Positions 11,290 to 21,379 of a stretch of DNA of 64,000 nt are shown here, piece by piece. The notes under the pieces were generated by a model that did not search any database, was not told the origin of the DNA, and saw nothing but the letters and a program-made list of their open reading frames with translations. Origin of the DNA: Diphasiastrum complanatum (taxonomy: Eukaryota > Streptophyta > Lycopodiopsida > Lycopodiales > Lycopodiaceae); the NCBI GenBank assembly GCA_029204225.1, contig CM055100.1, positions 5,001-69,000 of the forward strand, in the 5' to 3' direction. Positions within the stretch are counted from its first letter, which is position 1. The number at the start of each line of letters is the position of its first letter. Made by a program: the position numbers and the translations under genes.

Positions 11290-11510
11290 TTCTGAGGGAT
11301 ATTGCACTTGTGCGTGATGAGCCAGATAGGAAGGGGACGAATAAAAAGTGATTGTAGAGAAACAATATGTACGGAAATACAATACGGTATATTGGACCTG
11401 TGCGAGGGAAGTATAAGTGAAATCAAAGTATATAGAAGTGAGGCACACCTGTGCGCGAGGAAGGTAGTAGGTAAAATAGCAAATAAGCCAATGGTGCACA
11501 AGTGCAATAT
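11290..11510 (-). promoter_or_regulatory. Leader of Y copy A with repeated motif
   Basis: Between the minus-strand TATA-like site near 11555 and the start of Y copy A, the motif ATAT-TGCACTTGTGCGC-like recurs at about 11298, 11390, 11440 and 11495, roughly every 50 bp and in both orientations. The same motif family fills the leaders at 11925-12075, 12330-12560 and 12940-13130. Confidence 0.5.
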
Positions 11511-11539
11511 GCAGAGGAGAAAAAAAAGTGAAAAAAATG

Positions 11540-11890
11540 CCTCGTAATTTGTGTATATATCACGGTTCGCACGTGCAAAAGAATGTCTTGACGCACGTGC
11601 GAACTGTCAACTCATTGGGAAGTGACATGTGGTGCCCATCCAACCAATGATCTAGTGACACACGTCACGTTGTCATTTCACATGTGTGTGATCATTTGGA
11701 CGAATGGAAAAGTGACACGTGTTATCAAACCAACTAATGACCATGCAACATGTGTCCTCATGTCATTTCACACGTGTCCAGCCGTCACATTACATGTGCC
11801 AAAATGAACGAATCAATTGCCGACCAATGCGTGTCCGTTGACCGCACGTGCGAAAAAATTAACTATAAAAGGGACACAACCCGATTAATT
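11540..11890. promoter_or_regulatory. Divergent promoter module 1
   Basis: A minus-strand TATA (rc of gtgtatatat, 11551-11560) and a plus-strand TATA (CTATAAAAG, 11863-11871) face outward. Between them are several CACGTG or CACGTG-like cores (near 11577, 11596, 11703, 11772 and 11845) and two copies of a 40 bp module, CCAA(C/T)...GACAC(A/G)TGTC...TCATTTCACACGTG (about 11640-11685 and 11725-11775). The minus side would drive Y copy A. The plus side has no intact gene downstream, because Z converges on it. G-box content is what bZIP/bHLH factors bind in plants; use in vivo is inferred. Confidence 0.5.
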
Positions 11891-11912
11891 TTTTCTTTTC
11901 TTTTCTTGAATC

Positions 11913-12305
11913 TCATGGCATATCGCTCTTGTGCGCACGCTTTGTGTTGTCTGTTGTTGCTTGATCTTTAATTGCGCACAAGTGCGATATCCCGGTGCTA
12001 TCTGTCGTACATATCCCTCTTGTGCGCGTTCTGTAAGATTTCTTTTTCCGTATTGCTTCTCTGCACAGGAGCGATATTTGTCCTAGATAATGAATCATGT
12101 CCTTATTCTGAGATCTGAATAGCGAAGTACTGAGCAGGGACTTAAATCTGAGATATATTTCAGAAAATGCCTCCACACAAGGGCCCTCAATTATAGAAGG
12201 TAGAATAAAAAGAAAAGAAGAAAAAAGAGATTTGTAATAGTCCAACCTATCAGTAATACCAAATTCATTAAAAAAAGAAAGCAATCTAGATTCAAAATTA
12301 GACAT
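11913..12305 (-). CDS. Gene Z: small unknown protein
   Basis: An uninterrupted frame of about 131 codons starts MSNFESRLLSFFNEFGI. Residues 1-75 are hydrophobic/aromatic and probably helical (SFLFILPSII; AFSEIYLRFKSLL). The last 45 or so residues run through the GATATCGC leader repeats of the opposing promoter and may not be genuine. A leader with the same repeats and a TATA-like TTTATAAATA (12615-12627) precede it. A related frame, LSSFLNDFGI, occurs at 23048, which argues the N-terminal part is a real conserved segment. No known family was recognised. Confidence 0.4.
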   Translation of the reverse strand: MSNFESRLLSFFNEFGITDRLDYYKSLFSSFLFILPSIIEGPCVEAFSEIYLRFKSLLSTSLFRSQNKDMIHYLGQISLLCREAIRKKKSYRTRTRGICTTDSTGISHLCAIKDQATTDNTKRAHKSDMP

Positions 12306-12329
12306 TTTAAACAAAAATAACAGAACTGA

Positions 12330-12560
12330 AGTTCCAAATATCGCTCTCAGGCGCAAACCGTAGGTCAGACAAGCACGTCAAGGCAACGTGCGCTCGAGAG
12401 AGATATTTGAAGTTGGAGTATCGAATCCGAGCACAAGAACACAGAGCAGAAAAGAAAAGGGATGCGAAGCACACTTGAATGCGATATCGGACGATGCAGT
12501 ATCGGATCTAGGTGCATAATAGTCAATGAAAGGTAATGAGAGCAAGCGGCGCACTTGAAA
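12330..12560 (-). promoter_or_regulatory. Leader of gene Z with repeated motif
   Basis: GATATCGC/GCGATATC-type repeats combined with CTTGAG or GCGC occur near 12336, 12385, 12470 and 12550, between Z and its TATA-like site. This is the same layout as in the leaders of Y copies A and B. Confidence 0.45.
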
Positions 12561-12609
12561 TCGATATACGACAAAGCAATCATAAATTTGCGTGAAAATT
12601 CGAGTCGAA

Positions 12610-12910
12610 AAAGAATTATTTATAAAAAAATTTTGCACGTGTAGAGGAGTGGCAAAGGAACACGTGTCAACATGTGATTGGTCAAAATAAATGCGCCGTA
12701 CCTAGAATGATTGATCTGACATTTGTCACGTGCGAGAATGACACGCATCGATAATGGATTCGCGCACGTGCCTCAGCCCATGTGGCCTCAAAATTGGGTC
12801 GTCATTGTCAGTACAAATATTCCACGTGGCCCAATAATCTAACGACACATGTCTTCGTCGTCTTTTCACACGTGCAAAAATTTCGTATATATAAGTCCTC
12901 GGATTTTTCA
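12610..12910. promoter_or_regulatory. Divergent promoter module 2
   Basis: Outward-facing TATA sites: minus-strand TTTATAAATAATTC (12615-12627) towards Z and plus-strand TATATATAA (12887-12894) towards Y copy B. G-box cores lie near 12637, 12661, 12729, 12766, 12823 and 12870. The 40 bp CCAAT...GACACATGTC...TTTTCACACGTG module at about 12828-12872 matches module 1. The two modules appear to be duplicates. Confidence 0.5.
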
Positions 12911-12939
12911 TTTTTTTTTCGCAAAATTTTTGCTTTTAG

Positions 12940-13130
12940 CTCCTGATATCGCTCTCAATCGAGCTCTTTCACCGTTCAAGCTTCCGCCCTCTCACAGGGC
13001 GCTCGAGTCTGATATCGCTGTTAGTACAATATCGCTTTCAAGCGCGCATCTCTTTTCTTCAAATAATCTGTGTAGATCTTGCGCTCAAAACCGATATTCA
13101 GTTCTGGTATCGATCTCAAGCGCCCTTTTA
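12940..13130 (+). promoter_or_regulatory. Leader of Y copy B with repeated motif
   Basis: The clearest set of the repeated leader motif: GATATCGCTCTCAATCGAGC near 12945, GCGCTCGAGTCTGATATCGC near 13000, AATATCGCTTTCAAGCGCGC near 13030 and GTATCGATCTCAAGCGCC near 13112. Spacing is about 30-80 bp. It lies downstream of a TATA box and upstream of the ATG, so it would be in the transcript's 5' UTR. Confidence 0.5.
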
Positions 13131-13202
13131 TTACAAATTTTTTTGTTTTCATCCACTTTTGTTTTGTTCAAACTTCTTTTTGTTAATTTTTTTCTTCTGA
13201 AA

Positions 13203-14503
13203 ATGATGGCCAGGACCAAATCCACTGCCCGTGCCATCACCACTGTACAACCATCCCATTCCCGTGTTCCCCCTGGTACTGGTCGTAGGCATGGCAAGAA
13301 GCAGGTCTGGCTGAGGGAGATCAGAAAACTCCAGAGATCAACTGAATTGTTGATCCCTAGAGCTCCTTTCGGCCGATCTATTCGGAATGTCACTCTGTCA
13401 CTTGGGCTGAATGTTTGTTTTGTCATGACAACCATGCAGACCTTACATGGTGCTGTAGAAGATTTTTTGTCCCAGTTTTTGTAGGATACTTGTCTTTTGA
13501 CAGTGCATGGTAAGCGTGTCACCATCATGCCAAAGAATTTCGTCATTCTCAAAAGGCTTCAGAACAGATATTTTGGTCTGCATGTTGATAACGCCAACAC
13601 CTCCAGAGACCTACCTTTGGATAGAACCGATGTGCCTAATACCTCTAGGAGGAAGAAAAAACAGCCTGTCCCCAAGAAGGCTGGATCTCGAAGGCCAGCT
13701 GCTTTCCTTCCTCCTAGACATATACCGACCAAGAGACCCCGTGTCTTCTTGAGCTCTGAGTCAGATGCTGGAGAATCTGACTGAAATCGAGAATCTCCAC
13801 CTCTTCCTCCTCCTGTTAAGCATCCAGCTCCTCAGCAGGTTTCATTACCAAAAGTTTGATTACCCAAGAGGAGCTAGACAAAATAACAGAAAAATCTATA
13901 AATATTGTTTCTACTTTTGTTTCTGCTCCTATACTATTTTTGTTCTATATATGCAGTGTGTACAGCAAAAAGACGTTTTTAGTTGTGCATGGTTCATCTT
14001 GTACAATACGAAGTTATTTTTTGAATGGTATAATTTACAAACGGATGTAAATATTGAAAAGGTAATATTCTATTCATTTGTAGTTCATTTTATTCTGTTA
14101 TTTTATTACTATCGTTGTTTATAATTTGCTGATTCTCGTGTTTTGTGATGACAGTTCACTCTTGCCGTATACTTTTGATGATATATATAGATTTTGGCAA
14201 GAGTTGATCAGAACCTATGCCCAATACGGTGTAAGCGTTGCATCTAAATCGAGGGCCCTAAAAAAGAAGTTGTTTTTGACTTAACAACCTTTCAGGTTGT
14301 TCAGGATGCAGATCTTATTTTATATGATAAAAAAAATAAAAGTCCTTCCTAATACAGAGAAAGACAATTTTGTAGCAGATATTCCTCTTGCCTTAAAAGG
14401 CATTGAGGCCCTTCCCGAAACAGAGGAGGACGAGATTATAGGAGTTGTTGTCTTATCCATTCCTAATACTGATATAGAAAATATAGAAAAATTGATTGAA
14501 TAG
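13203..14503 (+). pseudogene. Gene Y, copy B: histone H3-like fold with long C-terminal extension
   Basis: From the ATG at 13206 the product begins MARTKSTARA, almost identical to the start of histone H3. It continues WLREIRKLQRSTELLI (alpha-N), TTMQTLHGAVEDFLSQFL (alpha 2) and, after one TAG, LTVHGKRVTIMPKNFVIL (alpha 3). The TAG near 13482 stands exactly where H3 has Glu, a one-base change. The tail is short and lacks the K9 and K27 equivalents. A basic, Ser/Pro-rich linker follows (SRRKKKQPVPKK; a further stop near 13782). From 13856 a shifted frame resembles the middle of copy A. Near 14300-14503 an acidic end (ALPETEEDEIIG) closes the gene. The Ulp-like exons seen in A and C were not found here. 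It converges with X copy B. It is closer to canonical H3 than to centromeric H3 in its first helix, but cannot make a full protein as it stands. Confidence 0.75.
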
Positions 14504-14700
14504 ATATCTATTTGTAGATAGGAAGACATAAAAAAAATACAATCATTTTACTTGTAAACAATCCGTTTATGATTTTTTTGTTATTGATATCACAATAGAT
14601 TCTTACAATCAACTTGTGTCCATAGTCTAATACTGGAATGCAATTTTTCTATAATGATAAAAAGACATGATGATTGGCATGTATTTGTTGATAGTGAATC

Positions 14701-15736
14701 TCAATGTTCTTCCATAAGTTGGATTGTTTTGCCAATATCTCTGCATTTGATCTCGAGCTCACGTCTTTTACTTACCTGCATAAAACTAATACAAAGTTAG
14801 TTAGAATTAGTACAGAGTCTGTATTAGAAAGTTTTGATTGAAACTATTCATAAAAGATTGAGTGATTACAGTTACTTACGAGTTTACCATTGAAAATGAA
14901 TCTGAAGTCTGAAAGTACATCATCTTGTAGGAGCAATAGTTCCCGCCAGATGTAGTTTAGACTCCAATCTTCTTCCACCTCAACACATGTCAAAACGACA
15001 TCATTGTATATAATTTCAATATTTTTTCTTTTTGAATGTCCACTAGCTTTCAAGTCTTGATCGAGTGACACCCATTTACCTTTATTTTTTTTCCATCTTT
15101 GATAATGGAAGATAAGCTCAACATTTGTTTTTCAATTTGATAACAGAAGCACATGGAAGACATTTTAATTCAGCATTCTATTTCTCCATCTGATCTTTTG
15201 TCCCAGCCTTCATCCATAAGTTCAAATAATAAACTATCTAATCAATTTTTGCATACAAACATCGTTGGAGTTTTGTGTACATGACACTTGAAAAGAAATC
15301 CACAAATATATTCTAGGAAATAAGCCAACTCAATCTGACTGTTTTGATCTCGTGCTCATTTTTAATGAATTTTTTACATCGTTACATATCTTGCAACGAA
15401 ATGATTATGAAACTGTAGCATCTGGTGCAATCCATTCATCACTTTCAAAACTAGGTAATGGAATTGTACTATTTGTCCAAAATTTTCTTTTGTATCAGGA
15501 ATGTACATTGATTCATAAAAAAAGATCCCACTATCAGCTAGATCTTTGGCCTTTCAATAAGATCAAAATGATAGTTTTGACCTTTTTTTTTTTTGAAATG
15601 TTCCTCTTGATGATGGATGCATCAAAACCCAAGAGTTTTTTGAATATTTTCTTGGCACCCATAATTCATTATCATTTGTCTCGTTGAATAGTAGCACATA
15701 GTCGATTGAGGAGCATGGCTTCCTTGATGACGCCAT
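14701..15736 (-). pseudogene. Gene X, copy B
   Basis: The minus-strand ATG at 15736 begins MASSRKPCSSIDYVLLFNE and continues KYSKNSWVL, PSSRGTFQKKK. A deletion then brings it to SGIFFYESMYIP and, in a shifted frame, SDEWIAPDATVS. Later parts, in varying frames, include FVDFFSS and GEIEC. The C-terminal block 14844-15071 is clean: NIEIIYND, VEVEEDWSLNYI, FRFIFNGKL. A GT-AG intron at 14776-14879 joins VSKRRELEIKCRDIGKTIQL, ending at 14701. This is the best copy for judging the ubiquitin-like layout (FIFNGKL compares with the LIFAGK turn of ubiquitin). Several stops and frame changes make it a relic. Function unknown. Confidence 0.65.
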
Positions 15737-15889
15737 TCGTAATTTGCATGCAAAAATCTGAAACAATGAGCTATGGATAACCCTGTTAACCATGGTTTGA
15801 CAATGCATATACATTAATGGTACATCGTTTTTCTCATCTCAACCATCTGTCATATTCATTTTCAATATTTTTGGGTCTCTTTGGGTAGT

Positions 15890-16030
15890 GATGAGCTGGA
15901 AGGGCAGGCCTCATCAACCAATAGCATTTTCACATGCTGCCCGATGAAACAACAATATATTTACAAAGTTTTTATTTTATTTATATTTGGAAAATTCTAC
16001 GTTACATAGAACTTCGAAGCTAAGGTTGCA
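15890..16030 (-). promoter_or_regulatory. Conserved upstream region of X copy B
   Basis: Read on the minus strand, this matches the flank upstream of X copy A (GTAACGTAG, then CGGGCAGCATG). It is therefore part of the duplicated unit and the likely promoter region of X. Confidence 0.45.
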
Positions 16031-16099
16031 ATTGATCCACATGGCAACAAAAATAAGAAAAAAATTTTCAAAGGCCCTCGTCGGGCTCTAAGTTTCTCT

Positions 16100-16305
16100 A
16101 ATGTATTGCATTCAGTATATGTCAGAATGCATGCATCTCTGTATTGCTTTTGTAACTGATAGAAATTGTTTGAGAAATCAATACTTTATGTTTGGCTACG
16201 TAATCACTTAGTATCTAGCAATTTTAAAGTTAGTTGCTAAAGATTGAATGTGATTTTTCATCACTACTACTTTGTTCAATTTTTGATAGGCGTAATCATG
16301 CATTG
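16100..16305 (+). repeat. Copy of the 6.2 kb LTR segment
   Basis: About 200 bp matching 6205-6410 in the same orientation, including GTCAGAATG(C/T)ATGCATCTCTGT, TTTGGCTACGTAATCACTT and GATAGGCGTA(A/G)TCATG. The two copies flank the whole X-Y/Y-X block. Confidence 0.75.
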
Positions 16306-17990
16306 GAAGTAGGAGTTTCCGCTGCAATAATATTTTCGACAATCAAGATGTGAAGGGGTCGAGGTTTGAGGAGGAGCCTCCTCAACATATGATTTCAAGG
16401 GGATCTTCAAGATGGATGGCCAAGTCTTTATGGCTCGTCTTTTATGGTAAAGAGAGGCAAGTTTCAGGTGGTATTTGATTTCAACATATTCTCTCATGCT
16501 TCTCTTTCATTACTTGATGTACCATCTTGCTTTTATGAGATTTCTACATCTCATAGTTGGAGTGAGGTAATGGTTGTCTTGTATCATGCCTCTAGTATGT
16601 GTGAAAATTCACACATGTGGGAATGCCATAATGTGTGAAATTGATCTCCTAAGGTTGGCTCACTGTAGATCACCTATTGATTGAAATCTAAGATCAATGA
16701 CAAGATCTAAGGCAAAAAGACCATTCTACATGCATTCATTCATTACCAAAAGGCATTTCACACATATGGAAGACTTCATGAAATAAACTAAGTCCCAACA
16801 AGCTCCTCTTTTTGGGTAGAGAGATAAAATACCACTTTTGGGCTCATCTAGTGAGAAAAGGCAATACAAGCAAATTGGCAAATCTCCAGATTGACTCAAA
16901 AACTCATAGATCTCTTATACATTAATGAGGGAAATGAAAGTACATATAGAAAATTGTGGAGATCCAAGCTTAATTCCTATTGGACCTCTTAAACATAGCC
17001 TCTCTAGTCCTATTGGATGTGTGATGCAACATCGTTCACTTTTGATTGGACCCTTCCAACACATCTCTCTCTCTCTCTCTCTCTCTTATGATTGGACCCT
17101 TTGACTTTTGCCACCACATAGGGTGCATCACTGATCAAACCTAAACTTGACATGTGTAAGCAGCCTAACTAGCTTGAGTTACATCACAATTGAATTTTGG
17201 CCCAATCATGACAAAACATGTGTACTTGACCATTTGACCTCTAAAGCCAAAATCGGCCCTATCACCTAGTGACACCAAGATGCTTGACTACCAATCTTTA
17301 TGATACCCCTAAAGTCAACATTATAAAGTATTTATAACTATTTTACACATGTGGGAACATGCTCCACACATGTGAAATGTACTCACAAACATAAAATCAT
17401 AAAATAATCAAGATAGATTTTTGGCAATTTTTCACAATATGGACATATTACTTGTCATTCATGGCTTATATATGTTTCCAAATTACTTAGATAGCAAGTG
17501 GTTGAGTTATCAAGTGTATGCTCTTGGATCTAGTAAGAGCAAGAATGAGCTTGTTGCTCATAGTTTGAAAAATCATGTTTTTACATGGTTTGAGGCATTT
17601 TGTAAACTTCTCTTGAGATTAAGTGAATCATCCTTGAAGGACACTTACATCCTTGAGCAAGTGTTTAGCCTCAAGAAGATCAAAATTTCATTTGATATTA
17701 AGATAAGTTCCATCATGGAAAAAGTTCATAACATGTGGACTAGTCAAGTTAGTATGCTTAATCTTGATGATCAACACTTTTGTCCATCTTATGGTCTTGA
17801 TCTCGATGATCTTTGTGATCTTGGAAGCCTCTAATTTTCATCATGTTGTAGCCAAATTCATGCAAATGGTACTTTGAAATCAAAGATCATTATCAAGCAT
17901 GGAGGAAGCACATGGATATAGTGGCAAATTGGTGGAATGCTCTTCAAAGGTGTTGGCAAATGATTTGATCCACTAAAAAATGTTTCACAA
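16306..17990 (-). mobile_element. Rearranged copia fragments with an LTR at 16600-17436
   Basis: 16310-16585 matches the internal segment at about 37915-38150. 16600-17436 is a full-length-looking LTR of the same family as the 36.3 kb element (it starts TGTGAAA, ends TTCACA, and shares 'attggacc...cctattgga' blocks and the AAGCTCCTC...GGTAGAGAGA stretch). 17437-17980 matches 37285-37867 but inverted. The 137-codon frame at 17421-17834 lies in this inverted non-coding segment and shows no domain. It is a scrambled relic, with no gag or pol. Confidence 0.6.
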
Positions 17991-18598
17991 TCTCCTCAAC
18001 CCTCTCTCCTCTCCTCTCTCTGTCTGCGCGCTAGCCACTCCACGGGCCAAATTTTTGCCCTCAAATTTTGAATATTCCACATAAGATTCTGTGATAAATA
18101 TTCTTTGAATATTCGTCCATTTACCTCCACCTCTAACCCTACAAAAATGTATATATATTCTTTGGTTTTTTTTAAAAATTGCGGTCCCTTCTTCTTTCAC
18201 GAGCACATGGCTTACCCATCTCAGTGACCAAAAAACAGTTTTATTGTCATTTTTTTAAAAAGATTTATATGAGTTTTGTTTCTTTCACGGTCCAATATCT
18301 CAAAGAAACCAAATTCTTTCGGTATAGGGCCCCCTCTTAAGTTGGTTAAATTAAGTTTTGATTTTTGTTTTTTCTATGTCTATAACTTTTCCGTATGAAG
18401 TTGAAATTCAGTGGTGTAAAAACAAAAATTGATCAGTTCATTATGTTGAGTATAGTCATCAATGTTCCGTTATCATTACTTTTGTTTTATTATTTTTTAT
18501 ACCCCTTTTTCTTAAGTTGTCCCCATTTTATGCTTCATTTTCTTTAAATTTTCATCTCTCTTCCGTGTGACATCGGATTTCGACGCAGTAAAAAGGAA
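17991..18598. other. Unassigned AT-rich leader of the gypsy element
   Basis: A short CT-rich and GC-rich patch (about 17990-18060) is followed by AT-rich sequence. It probably contains the 5' end of the gypsy element, but no LTR boundary or matching copy near 22.5 kb was identified. Confidence 0.3.
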
Positions 18599-18898
18599 AA
18601 GTGATCATAACGTTGAGGTCAATAAAATGGCACCGAAAAGAACAAGTAATACTGAAGAAATTCTTGCTAGAAAAAATCCAGCTGAAACAGAGTAAATATT
18701 AACCAAAGTTTTAACTACTATACAAGACACCACCGAAGTGAATAAACAAACATGTTTTCACCTCATTATCAGAATACTATAAATTTTAATATTCATATGA
18801 GTATTATGGATCACGCTCAAAAAAATCAAGGGTTTAAGAAATGATTTTAAAGATAAAATCTTCATGCCTACTTCAGTGGAAACACCGATACTATAGAA

Positions 18899-19357
18899 GT
18901 GGAAGAATGGCTATACAAATTGGATAAATATTTTCAGTTATTTCCAAGGATTGCTTATGCTTCACTACACTTTGAGGGCCCAGCTTATGTTTGGTGGAAG
19001 AAAGTTGAGGCTGATCCACACGTTCAACCAGCAATCTACAATTGGCTGCAGTTCAAGCAACTATGTACTAAGGTTTTCTTGAATCCATTTAAGGAGAAAA
19101 TGTTCTTTCAACGTTGGTGCTCAGTTCAGCAAACGGGCTCAGTCCAAGATTATAATCATGAATTTTGGCAATTGACACTTAAGGTCAAATTGGATGAGAG
19201 TGCACATTTAAACCGATATATCCATGGGTTCGAACCCCAAATTGGAGCTGATGTGGAAGCACCTAGATGTACAAATTTGGATTTAGCAATGCAATTAGCT
19301 TTGATCCATGAACAAAAATACCCTTCAATGCTAAAATGTATCAGAAACAAGGAATGA
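18899..19357 (+). pseudogene. Gypsy gag
   Basis: This 152-codon frame has the retrotransposon gag signature: HFEGPAYVWWKK, then a Phe/Trp-rich helix region (WLQFKQLCTKVF) and VQDYNHEF. The product would form the particle shell. The frame is cut off at both ends relative to a normal gag, and the ATG is probably internal. Confidence 0.75.
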
Positions 19358-19602
19358 CCACAATCGACACATCTTATAACACGTTTGGGGCTCCAAAGTC
19401 CCAACCTGGTACTAGTTAGCTTTATAAGTCAAACATTTCGAAGGGAGTATTTAAGGATAACAAAAGTAACAATAATACCAACAAGGGTACTATTGTGCAT
19501 TATCCAATGGTCAAAGTTGGCGATAAACCGGGAACTAAAGTTGATGGGAAGAAAACGATATCTACAATGACGGGCAATCAAAAGCCAAGACCTGTTTAGA
19601 GA

Positions 19603-20020
19603 TTGTCAGACGACCAAGAGAGAAAACTTAGAGCATTGGGGCTTTGTTTCAGATGCCAGGAGAAATATGATAAGAATCATTGGAAGGTGTGTAGATTTCA
19701 TAAACAAGAGGTTCAATTAACGGCCATGAGCAACAATTCCAATGAGGAAAATCAATCAGACGAAGAGAAAGTTGAAAAACTATTGAGTGAAGATGACATT
19801 CAAATGCTGCAAGAACGTCAATGTGATTTAATTGATGATGAAGAGCTGCAGATTGATAGCGGGGGATGATGGAAATGCGTCGATAACATCACTCATGTTC
19901 ATGTCCTTAAACGCATTTAATGGTTCTCATTTTGCTAGGACTTTCCGTATTAAAGCAAAAATTAACGGTAGAGAGATTTATATTTTAGTTGATAGTGGAA
20001 GTACGCATAACTTCTTTTAA
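19603..20020 (+). pseudogene. Gypsy zinc-knuckle and protease segment
   Basis: CFRCQEKYDKNHWKVC resembles the cysteine-rich knuckle between gag and protease in this class. After a frame change, YILVDSGSTHNFF near 19980-20020 is the aspartic-protease active site (DSG). A stop follows at once, and the protease C-terminal half reads on in a different frame (19989-20258). Confidence 0.75.
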
Positions 20021-20387
20021 TAGTTGTTCAATCAGGAGTTGTAATATAGCTACTGTGAAGAGTCGGAAGCCATTGCGAGCAAAGACTACTGATGGGAATT
20101 TCATCAATCGTGATAGAATCACAACAGAATCCAAGATTCACATGGGTAGCTATGAGTTTAAATCAAACTTCCATGTGGTCGACATGGGTCCTATCAACAT
20201 GATACTCGGTGCCGAGTGGTCACAGACGTTGGGTGACGTTACCTTTTATTTTGAGTAGGGAATAATGCATTTCACACAGTAAGGAAAAACTTTTGAGATC
20301 TATAGTTATAGAAAAGAAGAATCAGGTTCCTATTTACGCCTGATTACTAACGCACAAGCTCAACGCATATCTCGAAAGCATGTAGAT

Positions 20388-21371
20388 ATGTTCCTATTGA
20401 AAGTGGAAATGGATGAGGGTAAAATTAAAGAAGTTGATGTAAAGCCTATGAATACAAGGATACAACAAGTTTTAGACAAGTTTAAAAATGTGTTTCCAAA
20501 CACACTACTAAAAGGGGATTCTCCAACCATATTCGTGGACCATGTCATAGAACTTGAACCCGATTCAAAGCCAGTCAATATTCCTCCTTACAAATTATCA
20601 CAACTAGAAAGGGAAGAAGTTCAAAAACAGGTTCAAAAATTACTTGATCAAGAGTTCATTAGTTTGAGCGAATCACCCTTCGCCTCACTTGTTTTTCTCG
20701 TTAAAAAGAAGGATGGCACATTTCGAATGTGCATAGATTATCGTGCACTCAATAAGATTACCATCAAGAATAGATTTCCAATTCGTCGGATTTATGACTT
20801 ATTAGATGCCCTTAAAGGAGCACAAGTGTTTTCAAAGATTGATTTCCATTCTGGGTATCACCAAATCAAGGTAAGCAAAGAGGATCAACACAAGACTACT
20901 TTCTGAATAGACAGGGGGCATTATCAATTCAAAGTTATGCCCTTTGGTTTAACCAATGCACTGGCTACTTTCCAAGCATTGATGAATCGAATCTTTGGGC
21001 CATACTTGTACAAATTTATCTTGGTGTTCTTTGATGACATATTAATTTATAGCCGAAACTTAGAAGAACATGCTCAACACTTGGAAGTAGTTTTGGAATT
21101 ATTGCGAGAATATAAGTCGTTCACCAAGATGTCAAAATGTTAGTTCACCCAACAAGAGATTGAGTATTTGGGGCATATAGTGACTAAAGATTGCATTAAG
21201 GTGGATCAACGTAAGGTCGAATTGGTTAAAAATTGGAAGAGCCCTAAAACTTTGCGACATTTAAGAGGATTTTTGAGATTTGCATCTTATTATCGACGAT
21301 TCATATCCAACTTTTCAAGGATAGCAACAACATTCACACTTGTTGATGAAAGGAAAATTCAAATGGAGTGA
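20388..21371 (+). pseudogene. Gypsy reverse transcriptase
   Basis: The frame shows [46 protein letters not shown] and the catalytic FFDDILIYS box, then the connection region (LRHLRGFLRFASYYRRFI). Stops at about 20905 (TGA) and 21142 (TAG) interrupt it. Residue order and spacing are normal for chromovirus-like gypsy RT. Confidence 0.9.
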
Positions 21372-21379
21372 AGATGCTC

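Noticed and set aside
11203-11507. Two overlapping minus-strand frames of 80-98 codons upstream of Y copy A
   Set aside because: They run through the repeated leader motif and are out of frame with the H3-like core; probably untranslated leader.
11290-13130. CRISPR-like array in the repeated leader motifs
   Set aside because: Units are short, degenerate, in both orientations and irregularly spaced, and the DNA is eukaryotic.
13203-13560. Intact host histone H3 or centromeric H3 gene
   Set aside because: There is a stop at the Glu before alpha 3 and a long C-terminal extension absent from normal H3. The partner gene and extra copies point to a distinct family.
8038-15736. Viral origin of the X-Y block (some large DNA viruses carry histones and Ulp-like proteases)
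   Set aside because: GT-AG introns at matching positions in different copies and plant-type TATA/G-box promoters argue for a plant-resident gene family. Not excluded as a very old source.
17421-17834. 137-codon plus-strand frame as a gene
   Set aside because: The same sequence occurs inverted inside the non-coding part of the 36.3 kb copia element; no domain or start context.
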